Below are positions 1 to 4,079 of a stretch of DNA of 6,849 nucleotides, one piece after another (within the stretch, counting starts at the first letter, position 1; the number at the start of each line of letters is the position of its first letter). Under the pieces are notes generated by a model, which had not been told where the DNA came from, ran no database searches, and was given only the letters and a program-made list of their open reading frames with translations. The DNA is from Nitrososphaerales archaeon. GTDB taxonomy: Archaea; Thermoproteota; Nitrososphaeria; Nitrososphaerales; CADDZS01. The stretch lies in contig JASHXQ010000037.1 of the NCBI GenBank assembly GCA_030043455.1, forward strand, positions 1 to 6,849. Reading direction: 5' to 3'. A program made the translations under genes and the position numbers.

Positions 1-102
1 ACCACTACCGAGCTGATCTCGCCCGCGGAAAAATCCCTTCAAGCCTTGACTCTTACAATTTTTGTTTTCGCCATCGCGCTCCTGTGCCAGAGACTCTTCT
101 AA
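1..102 (+). CDS. C-terminal end of a probable membrane protein (5' part outside window)
   Basis: Frame 1 is open from the first base of the window to a TAA at 100-102, giving 33 residues. The last 20 or so (SLQALTLTIFVFAIALLCQR) form a single hydrophobic segment followed by a short basic/hydrophobic end. This is what a C-terminal membrane anchor, or the last helix of a multi-pass protein, looks like. The gene would run toward the double-HTH gene, leaving a 41-bp convergent gap (103-143) in which I see no terminator hairpin. The family cannot be named from so short a tail. A random open frame of 33 codons is possible, but the strongly hydrophobic composition argues for a real gene end. Confidence 0.42.
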   Translation, partial: TTTELISPAEKSLQALTLTIFVFAIALLCQRLF

Positions 103-143
103 GTTGCTCTAAATGGTACAAAACTATGAGACGTAGGTGATCA

Positions 144-692
144 TTACCATCGGGCATCGTAAATAAAATCGGCTGCCGGTCGCCCAAGCCACTGGACAAT
201 TCGCATAGCGAGTTTCATGTTGGTCGCGTATCGCGCTTTCTGAAGTCCTGTTAACTGATTGGGCGTACACCCAAGAGTTTGTGCCACTTCTGTCCAAGTC
301 ATGCGTTGCTCTTGCCGGTGCACGTTCATTGCGTTGTATAGTCTGCGAAGATGCCATCTCGGCCGACGATCTGTTCCAATCAAGTGAACAGGCGTTCCTC
401 TACTGCTCTTGGTTACTCCGGGAAGGAAACTCTCCGGGGAACGCCCCAACCATTGGAGAAAAATCAAGGCGTGCTGGCATGTAGTGTTTCCGAGGTTGGA
501 CATGTTGATGATCGTCGAGGGGCTGAGCGGGTGGTCATTTAGGCGGCTCAGGTTGAGCTCTTCAGCCATCAACCACATTTCTTTTGCAACCTGGGGCCAG
601 CTTAGATCTCTCTCGATTCTCTGGGAATCCAATGCTTGGAAAAGTGCAATGATATCAAAATCAACGATCTCGTTATCGGCCTGCTTTTTCAC
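144..692 (-). CDS. Tandem-duplicated Cro/C1-like helix-turn-helix protein
   Basis: A 182-residue protein built from two copies of one HTH unit. Copy 1 is about residues 12-90 and copy 2 about 112-177. They align as LFQALDSQRIERDLSWPQVA against LYNAMNVHRQEQRMTWTEVA, and as LIFLQWLGRSPESFL against MRIVQWLGRPAADFI. In each, SWPQVAKEM or TWTEVAQTL fits HTH helix 2, and LSPSTIINM or CTPNQLTGL fits the recognition helix. Copy 1 has about 11 extra residues between these helices. The likely role is DNA binding as a transcription regulator; the target is unknown. The start is GTG at 690-692. The choice is forced because an in-frame TAG lies seven codons upstream (711-713), and GGGGAGGG sits 11 nt before the GTG. 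There is no sensor domain, so one molecule may bind two half-sites without dimerising. Units ending in WLGR-P...F are, from memory, commoner in soil bacteria, so transfer is possible. The coding call is strong; the function is a family-level inference. Confidence 0.85.
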   Translation of the reverse strand: MKKQADNEIVDFDIIALFQALDSQRIERDLSWPQVAKEMWLMAEELNLSRLNDHPLSPSTIINMSNLGNTTCQHALIFLQWLGRSPESFLPGVTKSSRGTPVHLIGTDRRPRWHLRRLYNAMNVHRQEQRMTWTEVAQTLGCTPNQLTGLQKARYATNMKLAMRIVQWLGRPAADFIYDARW

Positions 693-703
693 TGTAGTCC
701 GAT

Positions 704-711
704 CCCTCCCC
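704..711 (-). promoter_or_regulatory. Shine-Dalgarno sequence of the double-HTH gene
   Basis: On the minus strand the sequence GGGGAGGG lies 11 nt upstream of the GTG start at 692. It is the strongest ribosome-binding-like motif next to any start in the window, where other genes look leaderless. An in-frame TAG overlaps its upstream edge, so the start cannot lie further upstream. A weak TATA-like AGATTTATGC is at 721-730 on the same strand, too close to the SD to be convincing as its promoter. Confidence 0.55.
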
Positions 712-785
712 TATTAAGTCGCATAAATCTTCCAAACGATCTTACGCAAAAAAGATGGGGTTTAGAAGAATTGGATCCGAGGTAA

Positions 786-839
786 AGCTATTCAAATTCC
801 TCCTCGGAAAGCGGTAAGAGCAGCCTCTTAACAATAGCT
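786..839. other. Stem-loop preceding repeat element copy A
   Basis: A perfect 7-bp inverted repeat, AGCTATT (786-792) and AATAGCT (833-839), encloses a second perfect hairpin, TAAGAG (815-820), CAGC, CTCTTA (825-830). The right outer arm ends one base before the ACTC of repeat copy A. The same one-base spacing separates stem 2304-2341 from copy B, although the stem sequences differ. It lies between two minus-strand genes, so it could be part of the leader of the HTH gene, the trailer of the RHH gene, or an independent RNA. Confidence 0.5.
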
Positions 840-840
840 C

Positions 841-914
841 ACTCACACCCGAGTATTTGGAATTTTGTTGGTAAGGGGAGGGGCCCTAGGCTCAATTCAT
901 GCGCGTGCGCACAT
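841..914. repeat. Degenerate noncoding repeat, copy A
   Basis: The order of blocks is an ACTC(841-844)/GAGT(851-854) mini-hairpin, a T/G-rich spacer, GGGGAGGGG-CCC-TAGG (875-890), a 10-nt spacer, and GCGCGTGCG (901-909). The last block lies inside a perfectly alternating purine-pyrimidine tract (898-914). Copy B at 2343-2417 shows the same blocks in the same order and orientation, and the distance from ACTC to GCGCGTGCG is exactly 60 bp in both. It lies 21 bp or more beyond the stop of the RHH gene and upstream of the HTH gene. It contains no credible ORF. Whether it is a DNA element, an RNA or a mobile-element end cannot be told from sequence alone. Confidence 0.6.
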
Positions 915-935
915 TATGTTCCGGCTGAGGTTTTT

Positions 936-1499
936 TCAGCTACCATCCTTTACTTCGACTATTGTCTCGATCGAATTAGCGTGTTCGATTGTTTTTGGAG
1001 GATATCCCAGTACATTTTCGATCAGGCCTGTATTGAAGGCTTTGACCCAAGCTGCACCCTTGTCACCAAACGGTTGATGCACGATGAATCTGATGGAATT
1101 GCCCTGTCTTTCAACTCGTTGATGAATATGCGATCCGCTGTATCTGATGTTCGCATTCAAATACAGGAGTAAATTATTCAGGTTCGTTGAGCCATACCAG
1201 AGCGGTAATGATGAAGCCACGCTCTTGGAAACTTCTTTGGCAATAGAGGACAGTGTCTCCTCATCGAGACCGGAAATAAATTTGGCTGCCATCTCGAATG
1301 GGAGTGTTACGTAGTCTAAATCATCCACGATAGAATCCCATTCAACATATTTGTTCAGAATAGATACAATGAGAGCATTCTTTCCAATCCCCTTAGACCG
1401 CGCTTTTTTCGCCAGAGCCTGATCAAGGTCCGGACTCAAGCGAACTGTTTTCAGAACTGTTTGATGTTTCTTCTCTTCTTCTTTTTTTAGATCTACCAC
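936..1499 (-). CDS. Ribbon-helix-helix transcriptional regulator with unidentified C-terminal domain
   Basis: From GTG 1499 the product is 187 residues. A highly charged N-terminus (DLKKEEEKKHQ) leads into an RHH DNA-binding unit: strand VLKTVRLS, helix 1 PDLDQALAKKARSKG, helix 2 GKNALIVSILNKYVEW (together residues about 14-54 of this start). A C-terminal part of about 125 residues follows, alternating helices and strands, with conserved-looking IRFIVHQPFGDKGAAWVKAF and LIENVLGYPP. It is not a known toxin or kinase; it may be a small-molecule or partner-sensing domain, but I do not recognise it. RHH proteins bind DNA as dimers through the paired strands, often autoregulating, and dyads lie just upstream (1532-1564). 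The start is uncertain: the frame runs on to a TTG at 1526 (196 residues). I prefer GTG 1499 because purine-rich AAGGAAAAGG precedes it, whereas nothing SD-like precedes the TTG. It is divergent to the overlapping pair at 1604-2294. Confidence 0.85.
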   Translation of the reverse strand: MVDLKKEEEKKHQTVLKTVRLSPDLDQALAKKARSKGIGKNALIVSILNKYVEWDSIVDDLDYVTLPFEMAAKFISGLDEETLSSIAKEVSKSVASSLPLWYGSTNLNNLLLYLNANIRYSGSHIHQRVERQGNSIRFIVHQPFGDKGAAWVKAFNTGLIENVLGYPPKTIEHANSIETIVEVKDGS

Positions 1500-1531
1500 G
1501 GCCTTGCCTTTTCCTTCACACCTCAAAAATT

Positions 1532-1564
1532 TTGTGATACAATAGAAGTGTACTGTGCTACAGT
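1532..1564. promoter_or_regulatory. Candidate operator: two TGT-N3-ACA dyads 21 bp apart
   Basis: Dyad 1 is TTGT-gat-ACAA (1532-1542, centre 1537). Dyad 2 is ACTGT-gct-ACAGT (1552-1564, centre 1558). Both share the core TGTG[A/C]TACA, and the centres are 21 bp apart, two helical turns, so proteins bound at both would face the same side of the DNA. The site lies in the intergenic region between the RHH gene (minus) and the gene at 1604 (plus), where an RHH dimer or tetramer could control both promoters. That the RHH protein binds here is inference; the repeats themselves are direct observation. Confidence 0.55.
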
Positions 1565-1576
1565 TTCGGGAGCAGA

Positions 1577-1584
1577 CCTATATG
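1577..1584 (+). promoter_or_regulatory. Possible TATA box for the 1604 gene
   Basis: CCTATATG is centred about 23-25 bp upstream of GTG 1604, the distance expected between an archaeal TATA box and the first base of a leaderless transcript. No SD sequence precedes this GTG, which fits leaderless initiation. The BRE-like purine tract usually found just upstream is not obvious, so this is tentative. Confidence 0.3.
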
Positions 1585-1603
1585 CGACTGAATACTGGAC
1601 CAC

Positions 1604-1993
1604 GTGGGCGCAAGCAAAGTTCTCCACTCTAGACTGAATTCAACCGCATACCACAAGAGGTTAGGTGCAAGACTACCAAAGCATCTAGAGCAAGCTCCCG
1701 ATGTTAGAATCGTTGCGGTTGTTCAGCCCAGCCTAAGGACGGACTTCGGAATCGAGAAATATGACGTCCCCTCAAATTCGAATGCCCTTAAAGAAAATCT
1801 GAAGAAAATTTTCGAAACCCTTGGACTGGATTTCATGGAAATTCTGGAATTCCTCACCGAATTCGGTGCACCTCTTAATCTTAAGGAAGATGACAACGCG
1901 CTTGATGAAGCATTCAGTAAAGTGCTTCAGAAAATCTCTTCCCAATGGAGGAACCGAAGTGGCATTCGCCGAGGACAAAGGTTTCAACGGTAA
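1604..1993 (+). CDS. Hypothetical protein, first gene of overlapping pair with NitrOD5-like protein
   Basis: A 129-residue product that I do not recognise. Residues 1-45 are basic and may be poorly structured. From about residue 61 the sequence looks like a genuine helical domain (NALKENLKKIFETLGLDFME, ILEFLTEFGAPLNL, LDEAFSKVLQKISS). The start is GTG 1604, the first possible start after an in-frame TGA at 1589. It has no SD but a TATA-like CCTATATG at leaderless distance. The last 15 or so residues are Arg-rich (WRNRSGIRRGQRFQR) and look like an out-of-frame reading of the next gene, whose start at 1959 lies inside this ORF. The ORF could therefore be a real gene overlapping its neighbour by 35 nt, or the 5' half of one gene broken by an indel near 1940-1955. 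The acidic and hydrophobic periodicity before that point supports real coding. Confidence 0.6.
   Translation: MGASKVLHSRLNSTAYHKRLGARLPKHLEQAPDVRIVAVVQPSLRTDFGIEKYDVPSNSNALKENLKKIFETLGLDFMEILEFLTEFGAPLNLKEDDNALDEAFSKVLQKISSQWRNRSGIRRGQRFQR
1947..1952 (+). promoter_or_regulatory. Ribosome binding site for the NitrOD5-like gene
   Basis: GGAGGA followed by six bases and then GTG at 1959-1961. Its spacing is optimal and it lies inside the upstream ORF. It fixes the start of the second gene and argues for translational coupling rather than for one frameshifted gene. A chance match is possible, since GGAGGA also encodes Gly-Gly in the downstream frame. Confidence 0.5.
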
Positions 1994-2294
1994 AATCTCT
2001 CAGTGTATCGACAAGGCTCTGGATTCACTGGGCGATGGGATAAGGCAGTCACTTTACTATCAAATCAGCAAGAAATACAAACTACCCATGGAACAGATCG
2101 TCGTCAAACCGGATGAGGTTATCGAGCACCTTCAGCAAATTCTGGGACCGACGGGCTCGTCATTCGTTCAGAAACTTATCATTAGAGAAATCAGTAATGC
2201 GTTCGGACTCGAGTTCCGTGCAGGAGTGAGCCTGCCTGACGCCATTCAACAGGCAAGAACCAAATTCCTGAACGTTGAGGAATCATCCAGGTAA
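1959..2294 (+). CDS. Small NitrOD5/DUF3227-like helical protein
   Basis: From GTG 1959 the product is 111 residues. The core (residues about 12-89) reads CIDKALDSLGDGIRQSLYYQ, then KKYKLPMEQIVVKPDEVIEH, then LQQILGPTGSSFVQKLIIRE and ISNAFGLEF. It follows the pattern ALxxLGxxxxxxxYxxLxxxxxIxxxxIxxxPxxxxxxLxxIFGxGxxxLexLIxxxLyxxxgxxF, which I recall from small archaeal proteins labelled DUF3227 or NitrOD5, an output-type domain expanded in Nitrososphaera. Its biochemical role is not established; linkage to signalling is inferred in the literature. The frame is open upstream to an ATG at 1821, but the residues coded there (WISWKFWNSSPNSVHLLILR) look like noise in the shadow of the upstream gene, and GGAGGA with 6-nt spacing supports GTG 1959. 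A hairpin follows 10 nt after the stop. The assignment is from memory of the pattern and was not checked by search. Confidence 0.72.
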   Translation: MAFAEDKGFNGKISQCIDKALDSLGDGIRQSLYYQISKKYKLPMEQIVVKPDEVIEHLQQILGPTGSSFVQKLIIREISNAFGLEFRAGVSLPDAIQQARTKFLNVEESSR

Positions 2295-2303
2295 TATTGA
2301 GCT

Positions 2304-2341
2304 AATTGGTCGCTCGCGGACCCTTACAGAGCTGACCAATT
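2304..2341 (+). terminator. 3' stem-loop after the NitrOD5-like gene
   Basis: AATTGGTCGCTC (2304-2315) pairs with GAGC-t-GACCAATT (2329-2341): 12 base pairs with a single bulged T and a 13-nt loop. It begins 10 nt after the TAA stop. No U-tract follows directly, so it is not a classical intrinsic terminator. It may be a 3'-end processing or stabilising structure, or the first part of repeat copy B, which starts one base later. Confidence 0.5.
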
Positions 2342-2342
2342 T

Positions 2343-2417
2343 ACTCAAAGTGGCGAGTAGGGGAGTCTTTGGGAGGGAGGGGGCCCCTTGGAGTAAAGCC
2401 ACGCGCGTGCGTGTGCA
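2343..2417. repeat. Degenerate noncoding repeat, copy B
   Basis: The order is an ACTC(2343-2346)/GAGT(2355-2358) mini-hairpin (TACTC/GAGTA if extended), a short spacer, GGGAGGGAGGGGG-CCCC-TTGG (2371-2391), an 11-nt spacer, and GCGCGTGCG (2403-2411). The last block lies within an 18-bp alternating pyrimidine-purine tract (2400-2417), which itself contains the perfect palindrome CACGCGCGTG. Its architecture and orientation match copy A at 841-914. Together the copies bracket the divergent RHH / NitrOD5-like unit with a period of 1,502 bp. Confidence 0.6.
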
Positions 2418-2684
2418 ACCTTGGACATCGAGAATGTGAATACACAGGTTGTATTTCATCGAAAATTTGTATATCCTATCGAAAATCTGAAAGCTTGCAA
2501 GGTGTGCGCCGATGGTATGACTGAAGGTATCTCGCAATGCATGCTACAAGTCTACCAAGGGAATCGTACCGCAAGGACCTACTGACAATGACGCAGAGTT
2601 CCAGTAGATCAAGAGCTGAAACTTTTGATGTTAAATCTCGAAAGAAATCAAGATTTCAATAGGATCTAACGTGATCTTTGTTAG
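2418..2684. other. Gene-poor interval
   Basis: This is part of a 429-bp stretch (2295-2723) with no convincing gene. The only open frames are short: a plus-strand frame from TTG 2421 or GTG 2436 to TGA 2585 (50-55 residues, with CKVC and one further Cys) and a minus-strand frame over 2283-2537. Neither has an SD or resembles a family I know. The interval does hold a 12-bp direct repeat, ATCGAAAAT[T/C]TG at 2458-2469 and 2478-2489, 20 bp apart. Between the copies lies TATA-like TTTGTATATCC (2466-2476). A small RNA or a very small protein starting near 2497 is conceivable. Confidence 0.4.
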
Positions 2685-2696
2685 TTTTATTTAATA
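2685..2696 (+). promoter_or_regulatory. TATA box of the zinc-ribbon gene
   Basis: TTTTATTTAATA is centred about 33 bp before ATG 2724. With the usual TATA-to-start distance of 25-27 bp, transcription would begin near 2717, giving a leader of only a few bases. No SD lies at normal spacing (GGAG at 2704-2707 is 16 nt away), which agrees with near-leaderless translation. Confidence 0.5.
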
Positions 2697-2723
2697 GGCC
2701 CTTGGAGTTTTAGCTGCAAGTCC

Positions 2724-2999
2724 ATGTCTGAAATTGAGACTTTCTTCCGGCGCTGTCCTAACTGTGGCAGACGATTCGAGGTAAGACTCGTGGGGAAGAA
2801 ACTGGTGGATGCAGAGAGCATCAAAGAGCCTATGCCGGTCGATCAGGGATTTTCTTCGGGGTATGGGGCATCTTTTCTAGAACTCGATGAACAGGAGCCC
2901 GCTATAGTCGGCGTGGAGGAATTTCAGTATGCTTACAAGTGCAAGCACTGCGGCTACAAATGGGTCGAGATCAAGGACAAGGACTTCAAGGAAGCGTAG
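2724..2999 (+). CDS. Small zinc-ribbon protein with two CxxC knuckles
   Basis: A 91-residue protein. The N-terminal knuckle is CPNCGRRFEV (Cys11, Cys14) and the C-terminal knuckle CKHCGYKWVE (Cys73, Cys76). Four cysteines in two CxxC pairs, each followed by an aromatic-containing strand, make a zinc ribbon. The 58-residue insert between them (with acidic ELDEQEPA) is longer than in minimal ribbons and may be a flexible loop. The fold is typical of archaeal nucleic-acid or transcription accessory proteins, but no specific partner can be named. There is no transmembrane segment, so it is cytoplasmic. The start ATG 2724 is supported by a TATA box at leaderless distance and the lack of an earlier start with an SD. 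The next gene, 44 bp on, has its own TATA-like box, so the two need not be an operon. Confidence 0.85.
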   Translation: MSEIETFFRRCPNCGRRFEVRLVGKKLVDAESIKEPMPVDQGFSSGYGASFLELDEQEPAIVGVEEFQYAYKCKHCGYKWVEIKDKDFKEA

Positions 3000-3010
3000 C
3001 GATATTTCGC

Positions 3011-3020
3011 TTAAATAAAA
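3011..3020 (+). promoter_or_regulatory. TATA box of the SRPBCC gene
   Basis: TTAAATAAAA is centred 28 bp upstream of ATG 3044, the position expected for a leaderless archaeal transcript starting at or next to the start codon. Only a weak purine run (GAGAGAAAG) precedes the ATG. Confidence 0.5.
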
Positions 3021-3043
3021 GCAGTTCAAACTGAGAGAAAGCA

Positions 3044-3472
3044 ATGCCAGCAAAATGGGATATCACCACGCAGACGAAAGCCCCGGTCGCGAAAGCCTTG
3101 GAATATTTTACTCACCCCGAAAATCTTCCGAACGTCCACCCAGATTTTGTGAAAGCAGTTACGATCAAGGCTCGGGAAGGAGATACCATTAGCTTCGAGC
3201 AGCAGATGGAACTCATGCGCCGGAAGATCGTCTCTCAAAACAAGATGACGATCAATCGCGCAGAAAACAGATTGGAGATCAATACGCTAGAGGGAGATGG
3301 CAAGGGAAGCAAGATTTCGATTAACTTTGTCCCCACCCAGTCCGGGACCGAGATCCGATATCACGCAGAGATGGAACTGGGAGCACTGGGAATGTTCGCC
3401 AAGGGCCCCGCAAAATCGTCCATGGAAAAAGTCGCAAATGAAGACGCGGCTCAACTGGACAAGAATAATTAG
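3044..3472 (+). CDS. SRPBCC (START/polyketide-cyclase-like) family protein
   Basis: A 142-residue protein covering a single SRPBCC domain of the usual family length. Strand KWDITTQTKAPVAKALEYFT and the following HPENLPNVHPDF match the N-terminal strand-helix-helix, where the Asn/Pro-rich turn before a His-Pro is typical. Then come strands around VKAVTIKAREGDTISFEQQM, KMTINRAENRLEINTLEG, SKISINFVPTQSGTEIRYHA, and a closing region of about 30 residues that includes a helix (GPAKSSMEKVANEDAAQLDK). Members bind hydrophobic ligands in a cavity or act as chaperone-like or cyclase proteins; no catalytic residue identifies a reaction here. It is soluble, with no signal peptide. ATG 3044 is the only reasonable start and has a TATA box at leaderless distance. 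It converges on the membrane-protein gene, with 20 bp between the stops. Family call fairly confident; substrate unknown. Confidence 0.8.
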   Translation: MPAKWDITTQTKAPVAKALEYFTHPENLPNVHPDFVKAVTIKAREGDTISFEQQMELMRRKIVSQNKMTINRAENRLEINTLEGDGKGSKISINFVPTQSGTEIRYHAEMELGALGMFAKGPAKSSMEKVANEDAAQLDKNN

Positions 3473-3492
3473 AGCATTCTATAATTCGGCTT

Positions 3493-3936
3493 TCAGGCAA
3501 GATACCTGCCGACGGTCGCTATGACAACGCCGATCCAATAATCCACATGATCCACGAGTACTGAAAAGCCGTGGACGTAAACAGCGTAGCCGACCGAAAT
3601 GATTATTCCAAAAAATCCCAGGCCACCTCCCAACCCGATCAGGATCTTGCCTGTCGTCGAGTGTTTATCAATCACAAGTATCCCTCCCAAAATGGCAAGC
3701 AGTCCTCCGAAACCGATGATGAAGCTTAGTACGAGGACACCAATCTGAATCGCACTTAACGCTTCTCCGGGCAAAAGTGAACCAAACTTGGCTTCGGAAA
3801 AGGAAGCAACAGTGACCAGAAAGCTTCCGGTGCGATAACCACTCGCTACGATGATCGCGCCGCCGATCATCGCGAGAATACCACCCGCAATGATCCGTGT
3901 TCTGCTCTTCACTTTTTCACAAGATCCCTTTTCCAC
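3493..3936 (-). CDS. Small multi-pass membrane protein of unknown function
   Basis: A 147-residue protein with a basic N-terminus (KVKSRTR) followed by hydrophobic segments at about residues 14-32 (RIIAGGILAMIGGAIIVASG), 61-89, 97-119 and a shorter one at 134-147. That makes three or four membrane helices rich in Gly, Ile and Leu. Residues 33-60 between the first two helices would form an outside or inside loop (YRTGSFLVTVASFSEAKFGS). No transporter or enzyme motif is visible. The ORF begins at GTG 3936, directly after an in-frame TAG, without an SD. GTG 3912 (residue 9) is an alternative, preceded by AAGGGA about 12 nt away. It is divergent from DAHP synthase across 143 bp, where TATA-like ATGTTTTAAG (minus strand, about 3975-3984) is the best promoter candidate. 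Coding is clear; function unassigned. Confidence 0.8.
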   Translation of the reverse strand: MEKGSCEKVKSRTRIIAGGILAMIGGAIIVASGYRTGSFLVTVASFSEAKFGSLLPGEALSAIQIGVLVLSFIIGFGGLLAILGGILVIDKHSTTGKILIGLGGGLGFFGIIISVGYAVYVHGFSVLVDHVDYWIGVVIATVGRYLA

Positions 3937-4079
3937 CTAGATGGTTTTTAGAGGGTTTCGTCAGGCTCGCCAAGCTTAAAACATATTCGAGGATTGATTC
4001 TGCCCGGAACTTGTACAGTTTTCTGTTTCCGTATTCCACTCTGCCTTAACAACGCACAGGAAATGTTTGTGATCTTACC

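Noticed and set aside
124..717. Several plus- and minus-strand ORFs overlapping the double-HTH gene
   Set aside because: They are shadows: the minus-strand frame 144-692 shows an internal protein repeat that cannot arise in the other frames.
1582..1632. 16-residue ORF starting at ATG 1582 upstream of the 1604 gene
   Set aside because: Its ATG lies inside the TATA-like element, so it would lie upstream of the predicted transcript start; no supporting SD.
936..1993. RHH antitoxin with a divergent toxin
   Set aside because: The RHH protein is much longer than antitoxins, no toxin-like small ORF lies directly downstream of it on the same strand, and the divergent product shows no nuclease or toxin motif.
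786..2417. CRISPR array or tRNA as an explanation for the repeats and stems
   Set aside because: There are only two degenerate copies 1.5 kb apart, with no regular spacers, and neither stem set folds into a cloverleaf or carries a T-arm GGTTCGA motif.
2283..2537. 84-residue minus-strand ORF
   Set aside because: It runs through the stem-loop, repeat copy B and the Z-like tract, has no SD or family resemblance, and its sequence looks like random translation of low-complexity DNA.
2421..2585. Plus-strand frame of 50-55 residues containing CKVC
   Set aside because: Starts only at TTG/GTG without an SD, has too few Cys/His for a convincing zinc site, and part of the frame is the direct repeat. 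Not listed as a gene.
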